Positions 11,941-21,840 of a DNA stretch of 64,000 nt are shown here, in pieces. Position numbers and translations under genes: made by a program. The DNA lies in NCBI GenBank assembly GCA_949987705.1, contig OX465285.1, positions 92,575,975 through 92,639,974 on the forward strand, read 5' to 3'. The stretch comes from Thereva unica (taxonomy: Eukaryota; Arthropoda; Insecta; Diptera; Therevidae). The notes under the pieces were generated by a model. It had not been told where the DNA came from, searched no databases, and saw nothing but the letters and a program-made list of their open reading frames with translations. Position 1 is the first letter of the stretch. Each line of letters begins with the position of its first letter.

Positions 11941-13123
11941 CGTAAAAAGGTACATTCCAATGCTAGATATATATAAAGTTTCGAAGAAAGTAAACAACTG
12001 AATTATGACAACAGATTTTCTATTATTTATGAAATGTATTTTGTATATTTTATGGAAATTGATAATCATAGGTAAAACGAAGAGTAATGTAATATTTCCA
12101 TAGATGAAGTTCACTATTCTTTGTCATAGATGGGGTGCAATTAAAATATATCAATTCTTTCAAATTTTTGGCGGGTAATTATTGGTGTTGGTCTCATTGC
12201 GAGGTGGGAGTACTTGTGTGCGTGCACGTGCATATATGCTATGGATAAACAGGTGCCTATGTTTTTCAGTAGATGTTCTACATTTAAAGAAAAGTGAAGT
12301 GCGTGCGTGATTTTTTTTTTTAAAAATAAAAAAAAAAGTTACATTGAAGTGTAAATTAATACAAAAGTTTGTTTAGATTCGTTTTAGATAGTGTTTACAT
12401 GTGTGATGTGCTTTTTTTTTTTTTTTGTTAATTTGACACATTCGAATTATTGGCCTCGTTTCCCAGATCCGGCGGTTTGGAAGTGAGTGCCGATCAATCT
12501 CCACTTAATATATTGTCATCCAGTCTGAAGTGTTATTCAACAGAAAGAATACCATGAAAAAGCGTAATTAGTGGCTAGTCTCTAGGCACAACATCCCACT
12601 AGAAACTGATATTGCTGGGTTCTGTAATGCCACTTCAAACTCGGCCCGAGATGTTAACTCAGGATTACCTTTTCTGTGGGAAATTTAGTTAGTTATTCAT
12701 ATAACCATTTATGTTGAGAAGCACCTTTCCGCGAAAACTTCAACTTAACTGCAGTCCCATTTAAATTTGCACTACAGAACCGGACAAAAACCAAATAATT
12801 AATCAACACAACTTAGTAATTCAATTTTCAATGGAGCTCTTAATCAGATACGAGCATTTTTTTATGTTTTCATTAGTAATTACTGATTTATATTAGTACT
12901 TACCTTATTTTGTTTTATTATCCAACAATAAATTAATTTTTATGAATAAACAATTCTGCACAAAACATTATATGTATATAAATGACAGCTCCGTAAATCG
13001 CTATGACAGGATTCAAAAAGCCAACTATAAAAAAATAGAAACGCAAAACACACACATCGATCTTTTCTTGTAAAGACAAGAAAGTTACGCACGAGAGAGT
13101 AGGACTCGTGTCTGCCTGGAGTA
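11941..13123. other. No gene recognised
   Basis: AT-rich DNA with T runs at 12310 and 12413. The stretch 12440-12670 is less AT-rich (CCTCGTTTCCCAGATCCGG, ACTCGGCCCGAGATG) and may be an old element, but I could not assign it. Confidence 0.35.
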
Positions 13124-13345
13124 TCAACATTCCGCATGCAGAATGACCCCTCGTGTCTGTATGGCCATTGTGTTGAATTCCCTCCAAAATGTTGACATGT
13201 TGTAGTATATGATCAATGTCCATTCGTTATTAGTTATATTAACCATTCCCATTCTTTCAAAAACCGCACCTGGTGACGTTGTATGTGGTGTTATTTTGAT
13301 TGCATGTGTACCCATAGTGGTTGCTAACATTGTGGTTAGCAACAA
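13124..13345 (-). pseudogene. Envelope-like (insect F-type) fragment of a BEL/Pao relic
   Basis: On the minus strand, just downstream of the integrase C-terminus, a short frame begins with a hydrophobic, signal-like stretch (LLLTTMLATTMGTHA) and continues into FERMGMVNITNNEWTLII and YYNMSTFW. This pattern (aromatic residue, GxVxLxNxxWxLIVYYD) is the N-terminal signature of baculovirus-F-like envelope proteins carried by several insect LTR retrotransposons. The frame stops after about 74 codons, far short of a whole envelope. Assignment rests on pattern recognition; position after integrase supports it. Confidence 0.55.
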
Positions 13346-13438
13346 TGTTGTTGCAACTGATACTTTAGAATTACCCTTTTTACGTTTTGAAGGTGGTTCG
13401 CAGTCTTGTGATTTAGGTTCATTTGATCATCTTGTCGG

Positions 13439-14645
13439 CTAGTTGGATGGTTGCTCTTGAGTTGCATTTTCTGCTTCCATAGGTAAGACTGCTAATTTGT
13501 GTATTGGCCGTCTCAAAACTCCACTTGATGTTTTAACGTCTACTACTCGAACAAATCTATCTTCTCCCTCGATTACTTTAATAACTCTACCCAACACCCA
13601 TTTTAGTACCGGCAAATTGTCCTCCTTTATCAGGACTAAAGCTCCTGTTTTTAAGTTTTCTCTTTGTGTTTTCCACTTATGCCGCTGTTGAAGACTGCTA
13701 AGATATTCTGTAGACCATCTTCTCCAAAAGTCGTGCTTTATCTTATATAATGCTTCATAACGATGTCCAAAGGTCTTGTTGTTTTCTGAAGCTTGAGGAT
13801 CGATTGTACTTGTGAGAGGTTCTCCAATCAAGAAATGCCCTGGTGTGAGTGCTGTTAAATTATTTGGATCGCCTGACATGGGTGTGAGTGGTCGTGAATT
13901 TAGAACAGCTTCGATTTCCACTATTACTGTTTCCAACTCTTCATAAGTTAAAGATGCTTCTCCAATGTGTTTTCTGAGTAGTCCTTTCGGTGACTTCACG
14001 GCACGGATGTGAATCGCTTCAGTGCTGTTATGAAAGCATTTGTGCTTAAATCGGTAACAAGTTCCAGATGTACTGCTTTAGTGGCAATCCAGCAAAAAAC
14101 TGCTATATACGTTTTTTGAGGTTTCTTACCTCTCACCTTATAATGTGTGTATATACGTCCTGCAAAATCGACTCCAGTATTAACGAATGGTCTGCCTGGT
14201 TGGACTCTTGCTTCTGGTAAATTTCCCATTATTTGGTTTAGTGTTATAGGCTTCCTCTTTGCACAAATAATACATTTACTTGTAACATTTCGTGCCATAG
14301 TTTTACTCTTTATCGACCAATATTTTTGCCTGGTAATGTGTAGGAGTGCTTGTGGGCCAACGTGTTTGTTGGCCTTGTGAATATGATCTAGTACGAGCCT
14401 GGTAAACCAATGATTATACGGTAAGAGTGCCGGATGTTTAGCTTCATACGTTAATGTTGATGATTCTATTCTGCCACCTACTCTCAAAACGCCGTTTTTA
14501 ACGATAAAAGGTGGCAAACTACTAATATGGCTTGATGAAGGTAAACTCGAATGTCTTTTAAGTTGCTTCAGTTCTTCACCGAACGTATCTGCTTGGATTG
14601 TAACAATGATTTTCGTTACAGCGAATGCCAACTCTTTTGTTGTTT
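13439..14645 (-). pseudogene. BEL/Pao integrase relic (BEL-C)
   Basis: Minus strand. The upstream part (about 14640 to 13996) has the RVGGRIESS motif before the integrase, the HHCC finger (HKANKHVGPQALL and CIIC), and the first core aspartate in TGVDFAGRI. A deletion near 13996-14015 removes the second catalytic aspartate and the HFGGLWE glutamate region. The downstream part (13999-13439) resumes with IEAVLNSRPLTP, LTPGHFLIGEPL, SSLQQRHKWK and the SH3-like tail (VLIKEDNLP, WVLGRV, RPIHKLAVLP). The element's RNase H fragment is at 18133-18242, beyond an inserted LINE. Confidence 0.9.
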
Positions 14646-14857
14646 ATTTATTTATTTATTTAAAGAAAGAAAAACATAGTTGTACAAATAAGAACAAGCC
14701 TTTACATATGTACATAGGCCAAAGGAGATGTTGATTATATGGAAAATGTGGTAACCTACATTACTTTAGATGAGACATCAAAGAAAGAGAAAAAAAAAAC
14801 AGAAAAACTTGATAATTGAAAATTTAAAACTTTACTTTACTGTCTAAATTGACTAAA

Positions 14858-16910
14858 TTAGGGGGCTGAAAAATTAACAATAAGTTGCCTTCTGAACTTC
14901 CCTACAGCACCAGCTCGCTTAACATCTACAGGTAGAGAATTCCACAAACTAGTGACGTGAACGAAAAATAAGCGTTTAGATTGTAAGCACGAGTAATGGG
15001 GCATAAGTAAATTATTAGTTCTAGTAGATTGAAGGAATGTGAGTTTTTCTCGGAGACATTGCGGTTTACCCGAAACGAGGAGTTTATAGAGGAATACGAT
15101 AAGCCGAATTTTAAGATATGTCGAGAAAGAACAACCAAGGAAATCTTGAGAATATGATGAAACGTGATTGAATCGGCGGATTTTATAAACGTATCGGACA
15201 ATAGAATTGAATGCTACATTCAATTTTAGCTGGGAGAATGAATCGAGTTTACAGAAGATTACATCACTATATGTTATTAAGGGCATTAAAAGAGATTTAG
15301 CAAGCTTTGAGCGAGTATGGAGTGGTATAAAGTTCGACGTACACCAAAGTTTTCGTAGACTGCTATAGACCTTGCTAATTATATAGTTAATATGATCCGA
15401 CCATGTTAAATTCTTATTCAGAAAAACCCCCAGACTCTTTACCTTATCACAAAACGGAATGATATTACGGTTTAATAATACTGCAGGGAATCCATTGGTA
15501 TTTATAATATGACTATTGCTTGAGACTTGTCAGGGTTTAGTTGCAATCTATTCCCTCTCGCCCACCCAGAAATCGCCTCGAGGTCTTTATTGATTCGCCA
15601 AATACAATCCTCAATCATGCCAAGTCGGCAGCTAAGGTAGATTTGAACATCGTCCGCGTACAACAGGGCTTTACAAAAATTCAGTTCTTTTGGGAGATCA
15701 TTAATGAAGAGAGAGAAGAGGAGCGGACCAAGTATAGAACCTTGTGGTACGCCCTTAGATAGGAGTGAGAAACTGGACTCATAATTGTCTGTGCAAACCT
15801 TTTGAGATCTACCGCTTATGAAATTCCAAATAAGACGGACAGCGGACGATGAGAAGTTGAATTGAGAAGATATTTTCTGGCATAAAAGCGTATGATTTAC
15901 AGAGTCGAAAGCTTTCGAGAAGTCCAGCAGTGAGAGAATGGTTAAATGATCATGATCAATATTCAGGCGTAGATCATCAGTTAATTTTAGGAGGGCAGTA
16001 CTGCAACTGTGGTTCTTCCTAAAGCCATGCTGGAATTCAGTTAAAAAGGAATTAGATTCAAGGTATTGGACCATTTGAATGTACATTAACTTTTCCAGAG
16101 TTTTGGAGAGGCAAGAAAGGATACTAATGGGCCGGAAGTCCTGTGGAAGAGAGGCGTTGGATTTTTTAGGAATTGGAGTAACTTTTGCTTTCTTCCACAA
16201 AGATGGGAAAGTAGAGGACGTTAGACAGGAGTTAAAAATGTGGGTGAGAAAAGGAAGTATGGAGGGAAGAATAATTCGAAAAAATTTTAAACGCCGACTG
16301 CATTTGATCTAATAGAGTTGATGACAGAAATGACGTTATCCTCTGACACTCTCATAAAGCAAAAACCGGAATCAGAAACGATGTTCGAAACGACACAGGA
16401 GAAACTACTGGAGGATTCTGATATTGAAGCTGAGTTGACTATGTCACTGTTGCCGCTGGAAACAGAGCCAACAGACGTAAAAAAGTTGTTAAGAACAGTG
16501 GGGTCAATGTTAACTTGTGATAGATGTTTGCCGGTAACTCCGATGTTGCGAAGGTTCTTCCAAAGCACTTGAGGGGGTAAATAAGCATCAAGTTTGGCTG
16601 TGTAATAGTCCGATTTGGCTTTTTTTATTCGTTCTTAGTACGATTTCTGAGCAAGCGGAATTTGGTCCAGTTTTCATTCGATTTGCACTTTTTCCAGTGA
16701 ACGTAGGCTTTGTCACGCTGTCGGATCGGTCGGATCTAAGGACATTATATCCAGGTATGGAGATAAGTGAATCCGGTAAGTCCGGCTTCAACCAAGTTTC
16801 AGAGAAACAGATGATATCTACATTCGAGTCTGCAAAGATATACCTTATTTCATCAATACTCTAATTAAACTGCGCGCATTGAGATGACAGACCTTCAATC
16901 CACTAGATTG
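14858..16910 (-). pseudogene. LINE ORF2: endonuclease remnant, reverse transcriptase, C-terminal domain
   Basis: Read from 16910 downwards: an endonuclease start (CHLNARS, then SETWL in another frame, ISIPGYNVLRSDRSD at about 16750) with most of the endonuclease deleted. A linker with NNFFTSVG (about 16500) follows, then RT at 16200-15502 with KVTPIPKKS, FRPISILSCLSK, FQHGFRKNHS, LLDFSKAFDSVNH, KGVPQGSILGPLLF and LLYADDVQIY (YADD). The segment 15501-15290 is not in a clean frame. The C-terminal part (15286-14858) has AFNSIVRYVY and the closing SLWNSLPVDVKRA typical of Jockey/CR1-group LINEs. Several frame changes make it non-functional. Confidence 0.85.
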
Positions 16911-17182
16911 CGAGACAAAAATTCAAAATAGGATTTGACTTATATTTCCGTTCACATCACGGCGAGAAGGAACGTTACCCGACATCAAGCGTAAGGGTAC
17001 ATGTAGGTGTGCAGAAGACAACAGAGTAAGACTTCAGCCCCGATACAAATGAGTAAAAACTAAAAAATGAAAACTTTATCATTTCAAAAAAAAAAAAAAG
17101 AGAACTAAGCTAAACAAAATTAAAATAAGAAGAATAAGAAGAAATTTGACTTATCTATTAAAAATTTGAAAGATTAAAGTCA

Positions 17183-17939
17183 TTATTTATTCTGCTCCAC
17201 AAGAGTATCCAGAGTCGACGCATCATCAATCCATATGGAGGAGCTATCTGCACTGGCTTTGACAAATACTTTGCCATTGACCACGTATGCATGGAATAGT
17301 CTTCCAGCCGCCTTCAAGCGTCGGGCTCGCAGGAAAATCAGTCTATCATGGGATGTCAGAGACTGGTTGACGTAAAATCTAGTGGAACTGTCCGACACAT
17401 GAATATCCAGAAGTGTGGGTGAGTGCGCTCTATATTTCTTGTAAAAGGAAATTTTCTCAGTTTGAGAAGAGAATTTCACAACCAACGGCGCACCGTTGTG
17501 ATCGGATTTCGTATGGATCCTAAAAACGTCTGTGTAGGGACTGGTGTTATGTCCGATTTTATTTGCAATTTTATTGTAGATTGCGTGTACATCATCGTTT
17601 TTTTCATTTTTTACTCTGGTCTCTCGAGCGCAATTTCCTCTCGATGTTACGCTGGTTCATGGAGAGATTATCGACATCAGCTTGGATCTTTCCAAGCTTC
17701 TCCGCATATGTTTTGTCGAGGCTGGTCAGCTGCAGATTAATCGCCTCCAGAGCTTCAGTAGCATTCTTCTGGTTGCACTCCAGTGATTTCAGTGACTTCT
17801 TGATGGAGTCAATAGTGCTGGAGACAGTTTTCTGGAATTCTGGAAACTGTGTTGTCATGTATGCCGATGCATCCTCACCTCTGGGTGTACGACGAACTGT
17901 CCGTGACTCGCCTGAAGACATATCAAGGAATGAAACCAA
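17183..17939 (-). pseudogene. LINE ORF1 protein (coiled coil plus basic C-terminal domain)
   Basis: N-terminal part (17939-17604): a serine-rich start (MVSFLDMSSGES) and a predicted coiled coil with repeated leucine/isoleucine spacing (IDSIKKSLKSLECNQK through NQRNIERKL). C-terminal part (17485-17183): FYVNQSLTSHDRLIFLRARR and GKVFVKASADSS, the pattern seen in LINE ORF1 proteins related to the baculovirus FP C-terminal domain, which bind nucleic acid and assist integration. The two parts lie in different frames with about 120 bases between them, so the gene is broken near 17500-17600. Confidence 0.75.
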
Positions 17940-18132
17940 ATTAGATGCCGGTCTTTATTTGTGATCGCGAACTCGCAAAATTTAGAATATCAAAAACGCC
18001 TGCTATTAAAGCAAAACTCTCGGTGGACAGACTAAAAAGGCTCGGAAATACAACGGTAATAGCGGAAAACTCGGAGCAAAAATATCGCACGTCTACTCTA
18101 TTGTAGGCATCACACTGTACTGTTGTTAGTAA

Positions 18133-18242
18133 GTTATTTTGGGGACCATAAGCAGCTGTAGCTTCTCGTGAAAGGATATCCGCTGGATTTTGTTCTGATG
18201 GCACGTGCTTCCACTGCTTTGCACTGGATAACTGTTGAAACG
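18133..18242 (-). pseudogene. BEL/Pao RNase H fragment (BEL-C)
   Basis: Minus strand codons give AKQWKHVPSEQNPADILSRE, matching the conserved W-x-HV-x-S-x-x-NPAD-x-x-SR segment at the end of BEL/Pao RNase H (compare NPADLASRG in BEL-A at about 48560). It shares orientation with the integrase relic at 13439-14645 and is separated from it by the inserted LINE. Only about 35 residues are left. Confidence 0.8.
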
Positions 18243-18395
18243 ATGCAGGGGAAAAAGCTTGAAAACTTTTTTAAAAGAATTCGCCTCCAGCGATTTCAGT
18301 TCAAATGATAATAAAATTATTAATTTATATTTAAAGAATTTTTCACAAAATGGTGGAGATTTCTGTAACCAATCATGCAAAGCAGAGGTCAGTAC

Positions 18396-18432
18396 TATAA
18401 AAACCCCAAACAGAGAATGTTAATATTCAGTG
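18396..18432 (+). promoter_or_regulatory. Core promoter: TATA box and initiator
   Basis: TATAAAAA at 18396-18403 is followed at 18427-18432 by TTCAGT, the arthropod initiator consensus TCAGT, with the initiator A at 18429, 33 bases after the first T of TATA. This spacing is that of a focused insect RNA polymerase II promoter. It lies directly in front of the first of two tightly packed plus-strand ORFs. Confidence 0.6.
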
Positions 18433-18714
18433 TGTAAGTTTAAATTAAGTAGCGTGGAGCCATCACGTAAGAGACAAAGGACCACTGGTGCTAAAGGAGA
18501 AAAGAAGTTGTCCAAATGTGAAGCAAAAGTTGCGGGTGAAAATCTGTTATTAAACTACACATATCATCTGGACGATTGTCACAACCGGAAAATAATTCTT
18601 GGATTTGACCCATCATCATTTGAGGCAAAAATAGTGTTTCATCGCCACGGACTCATACCAATATCGCTATCTTATTCTGAATGGACAACAATTTACAGCT
18701 ATCTTAGCGCTTAA
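18430..18714 (+). CDS. Unknown small protein, lacks an ATG start (first of two adjacent ORFs)
   Basis: An open frame of about 94 codons with a basic N-terminal part (PSRKRQRTTGAKGEKKLS) and a C-terminal part rich in beta-type residues: RKIILGFDPSSFEAKIVF and GLIPISLSYSEWTTI. That tail faintly recalls PC4-like cofactors (ISLxxxxWxxL), but I do not claim the family. No ATG is in frame before the conserved-looking region, so the start codon seems lost or supplied by an upstream exon; GTAAGT at 18434-18439 could be a splice donor. It ends 8 bases before the next ORF. Neighbours suggest an accessory gene of a polymerase-B element. Confidence 0.5.
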   Translation: MCKFKLSSVEPSRKRQRTTGAKGEKKLSKCEAKVAGENLLLNYTYHLDDCHNRKIILGFDPSSFEAKIVFHRHGLIPISLSYSEWTTIYSYLSA

Positions 18715-18722
18715 AAACCAAA

Positions 18723-19079
18723 ATGGAAAATACATCTCCAGCAAATCAACCAAAGCTGCAAAAAGAACACAAAATCCCCGTTGGCAGTGGCAGCATCACC
18801 TTAAGCCAGGCTGACCTTTGTAAACTATTTGAAATGCTGAAATTTTTAAACATCGTTATGTACCACAATAACAATGCTGCGGATAGTGTGAAAGAATGTT
18901 ATAGAAAATATGTTGAAAAATGTAAAGAAAAAAATGTATTAACATTAGCATGTGAAGATTTTTTTATTCCAAGTCGAACATCTTATGTACACTTAAATTA
19001 TTCTCGACTTTTCTATGAAATACCGTTGTACTGTATTGCAAATCTTGTTTTTGATACGATAAATTTTGAATGCAAATAA
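18723..19079 (+). CDS. Unknown 118-residue protein (second of two adjacent ORFs)
   Basis: Intact ORF starting with ATG 8 bases after the previous stop (context AAAATGG, close to a good insect start). Features: a hydrophilic N-terminus, a segment that looks helical (LSQADLCKLFEMLKFLN), a Lys/Cys-rich middle (KECYRKYVEKCKEKN) and an aromatic C-terminal half (YVHLNYSRLFYEIPLY). No transmembrane segment is obvious. No family is recognised. The stop at 19077-19079 overlaps AATAAA words. It converges on the minus-strand gene ending at 19108, leaving about 30 bases, a virus-like density. Remaining open over 118 codons in a decayed neighbourhood suggests constraint or recency. Confidence 0.6.
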   Translation: MENTSPANQPKLQKEHKIPVGSGSITLSQADLCKLFEMLKFLNIVMYHNNNAADSVKECYRKYVEKCKEKNVLTLACEDFFIPSRTSYVHLNYSRLFYEIPLYCIANLVFDTINFECK

Positions 19080-19105
19080 ATAAAGTAAAACTAAAGACAT
19101 CTTTT
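19070..19105. terminator. Shared bidirectional polyadenylation region
   Basis: AATAAATAAAG at about 19074-19084 serves the plus-strand ORFs, and the reverse complement of TTTATTT at about 19101-19107 (AAATAAA) can serve the convergent minus-strand gene. The two gene ends are separated by about 30 bases. Confidence 0.5.
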
Positions 19106-19107
19106 AT

Positions 19108-19584
19108 TTAAAAAAAATTATTCACTAACATGTATAAATATATATTAACACAATTTTGAACGGCACATCGGAGAGTAGGTGACTTTCGATGTACCATACA
19201 GAAACACTCAAAGTTTTCCAAGTTACTTAGTTTTGGTATTTCCAGCTGGATTATTTTCGCTTCAGGGAGGTATTTCCGGATAAATTTCTCCTTTTCCAAT
19301 CCCTTCACATAAATTGTTGAATTTGAATAATTCGTCAATAGGTTGGGTAATTCATTGTAATCAATATTTCCACCATTTCATCTTAATCCATTTATTTTGC
19401 TAAAGTTGAAATCATCCTGCCAACGAGCTCTTGGTGTCAATTCACTATACGGAAAAGGTGGCTTGAAGTAGTATAAACTCGGTAAAAGTGATCCGTGTTG
19501 TAAGACTACCATCTTCTTAGCAAACAGCTAACCATTTACTCCACTGACAAATTGTATATCCAAAATAACAGTTGCCGAGTTCAT
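19108..19584 (-). pseudogene. Convergent minus-strand gene, about 158 codons, two in-frame stops
   Basis: Minus strand frame from an ATG at 19584: it begins with NSATVILDIQFVSG, then FPYSELTPRARWQDDF, a histidine-containing HGSLLPSLYYFKPP, NGGNIDYNELPNLL, YVKGLEKEKFI and C/H-rich ECFCMVHRKSP. This combination (ILDIQ at the start, a W..G.I.Y motif, IYVKGLEK, C..H) recurs in proteins I associate with arthropod virus-like elements, but I cannot name a confirmed function; an RNase H-like nuclease fold is a guess. In-frame stops occur at about 19531 and 19377. It lies between the small plus-strand ORFs and the polymerase gene. Confidence 0.5.
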
Positions 19585-19639
19585 GACTTTAACGATCCAG
19601 GAGAAAATATCAAATGACTCTTAAATACATATTTTAATG

Positions 19640-19762
19640 TCTTATATATCTTAACAAATATGGAACTCATTTCCACACCAACCCCTGGGGTAGAGTTTAT
19701 TGGTGCGCTTGTGGTATCCCCATGAGGCCTACTCCACGAAAGTTATTCATATATCTTATTCT
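19640..19762. other. Spacer, nothing recognised
   Basis: Short spacer before the SINE fragment. It ends in a T-rich stretch at 19752-19780 that is the poly-A tail of that SINE in reverse. Confidence 0.4.
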
Positions 19763-19885
19763 TCTTTTTTTGTTTTTTTAGGTGAAAGACTAGAGTGACA
19801 GGAAACGCCCTTTATACTGTGTCGACAACCTATTTACTTCATATAGAGTGCAATGTCGAACAGCAGCTCTAGTCGGGCATGGTTC
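19763..19885 (-). mobile_element. SINE 3'-end fragment, minus strand
   Basis: The reverse complement carries CGACTAGAGCTGCTGTTCGA, CAGTATAAAGGGCGTTTCCT and GACTCTAGTCTTTCAC-like sequence (with one C/G change), the same 3' end as the full SINE at 55972-56411, followed by an A-rich tail. This copy has an extra ~34 bases between two TCGACA words, perhaps a small insertion or duplication. It lies between the convergent gene and the polymerase gene. Confidence 0.75.
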
Positions 19886-20307
19886 AAAAGTATAAGCAGC
19901 GACAAATTCATATATTTATATCTCTGTTGTTGTCTCACAAACACATTTTCTCATCTTTTCTGTCTTTTAAACCCATATGGTAGGGAGCTGAAATCTTCCA
20001 GAAATCTTCGTTTATTTGAAGTCACCTTATATTTTTTTATTTCCGGAACTGTTACTACCTCGTGATCTTTTGTGCGGCGAATATTTTTTGATAGGATAGG
20101 AATGTGGTCTTCCTCGTTGTCATTTAATATCATATTTTTAATTGAATCTAAATTGACATGTTGCGAAGCTTCATAATTCAGACAGATTCCTTTTACTTTA
20201 CTCTGTACCTTGATGGATTCATCCCTTGTGCTATAAACTGCGTATGCATAATTTTTAGGGCCTCCACTTGTAAAAGTTTTTATATAACTGCCAGGACCGT
20301 AGCATTC

Positions 20308-20668
20308 TTAAACGCTCTCCTGCCTCCACGGCAATCTTATACCCGCAACACCAGATTAGCCCACTCATCTCATTCCCTTCACCTGCAACTCCCCCTTTCA
20401 CGCACTCAACAAGATATGAATTCTTTTGTGAATAGAACAACTCGACTCTGGAATGATCTCTCGCAGTCAGTATTTCCGAGCTCATACAACATCCAAGAGT
20501 TCAAACGCAGGGTTCATCACCACCTTCTTCAATACCCCCCGTACCTTTATAACCCCCCCCCCCCTCCCCCGTACTAAGCTTACTGCTAGACATTGCACCA
20601 TGACGTGACAAATGACATGACGGACTAGTAGTACAAAGGATGACTCCTGAGCTTAGCACAGCCACATA
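20308..20668 (+). mobile_element. LINE 3'-end insertion in the polymerase gene
   Basis: Closely matches the 3' end of the LINE at 3169-5000, from about position 4610 onward: the PPRQSYTRNTRLAHSS-like coding, TRLWNDLSQSVFPSS, the C-rich run at 20555-20573 and the final CTCCTGAGCTTAGCAC and GCCACATAA. It is strongly 5'-truncated. Polymerase coding on the minus strand is found directly on both sides. The tail here is AACAAAAAT rather than a long A run. Confidence 0.9.
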
Positions 20669-21570
20669 ACAAAAATTCTAACTCATCGGTCATATCTCCA
20701 ATGAATTCTCCAGTTGGGGGATCGTATTCTCCCTCTCTGCTAATATATATGACAGAATCAGTGTCATAATATAAAACTCTTTCTCCAAGCTGCTCCAAAT
20801 AGCTAAATAACTTACTTAAGTCGTGCCTGTGCGGTTGTATAAGATGCTATAGAAACGTTAACTGTTCCTAGAGATTCTGCAGCTTCTTCTCTGTAATTCC
20901 AGTTTACAATAAGCGTTTCTTCATTGACTGGAAGAAGATGTTGTACCTCTACTGCCGGATTTATTAGAAACTGATACAACTCTCCTGAACTGTTAATTAT
21001 ATTGGTCTTCGGTTGGTTTTCTCGCTGTCCAAATTTTCCCCAAAAGGAGTTTAAAATTAACTTGGCTAATGATCTTAGCCCAGGATTTTTATTAACTTCT
21101 GAATACTCCAGTTTTACACCTTCATTTTGCAGAAATTCCTCCAGGTATTTCCTCTTTTCCTCTTCATCCGAACCGCATTTGCTGGGCCAGCCTGCTGTTT
21201 CATCTTGATAAATTTGTTCATCATTGAAGTAAACAGTCCACCCGAAAGGTTTGATTTGTCGTGCGCCTCAATTTTGTAACTCCATATTTCGTATATATTC
21301 AGCATTTCGTAGCCTCTACTTAGAGGTGTTTTTACCTCGTCAATTACCCATGTTCCAATCAGAGCTGTTTGCTCATCCGTGTGTGTGCATTCATGATGTT
21401 GGTTTTTCTCCTCGCTACATCTATGACATAATGGGAACATTAATTTATTATTCTGTCTAATCGGTAGAACGGGATGATACATTCCTTCGGGCGGTAAAAT
21501 TTTACATTTGATCAGACCATCTATTTTACTTAAATCAACTTTGGAGCATGCATCTGTTCCGACATATAAT

Positions 21571-21840
21571 TCAGGGTGACCGATTGGGAATTTTCCATAC
21601 TTGCAAACCCATGGATACAATGAACATACATCTATGTATTTTATTTTTTCACCTGGCTTGCATTCGTAATGTGTGTAGACATTACCTGTGCGGCCTTCAT
21701 ATAATTCAGGGTGACCGATTGGGAATTTTACATACTTGCAAACCCATGGATACAATGAACATACATCTATGTATTTTATTTTTTCACCTAGCTTGCATTC
21801 GTAATGTTTATAGACATTACCTGTTCGGCCTCCATAAAAA
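21571..21840 (-). repeat. 135-bp tandem duplication inside the polymerase
   Basis: TCAGGGTGACCGATTGGGAA occurs at 21571 and 21706, an offset of 135 bp (45 codons, in frame). The repeated unit encodes GRTGNVY, KYIDVCSLYPWVCKY and FPIGHPEL, that is polymerase motif A with its catalytic aspartate. The two copies differ at a few positions, for example KYVKF versus KYGKF, so the duplication is not a trivial assembly repeat of identical sequence. Confidence 0.9.

Larger units (their letters stand above)
14641..18128 (-). mobile_element. Two-ORF LINE (Jockey/CR1-like) inserted into BEL-C
   Basis: A minus-strand non-LTR element lies between the BEL-C RNase H and integrase pieces. Its 3' end is a (TTTA)n tail in plus view at 14642-14661, abutting BEL-C coding. 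The 5' limit is not sharp; BEL-C coding restarts at about 18133. It has ORF1 (17183-17939) and ORF2 (14858-16910). The endonuclease is mostly deleted and the RT frame is interrupted, so the copy is inactive. About 100 codons of BEL-C are missing between the flanks, so the insertion was accompanied or followed by a deletion. Confidence 0.8.
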
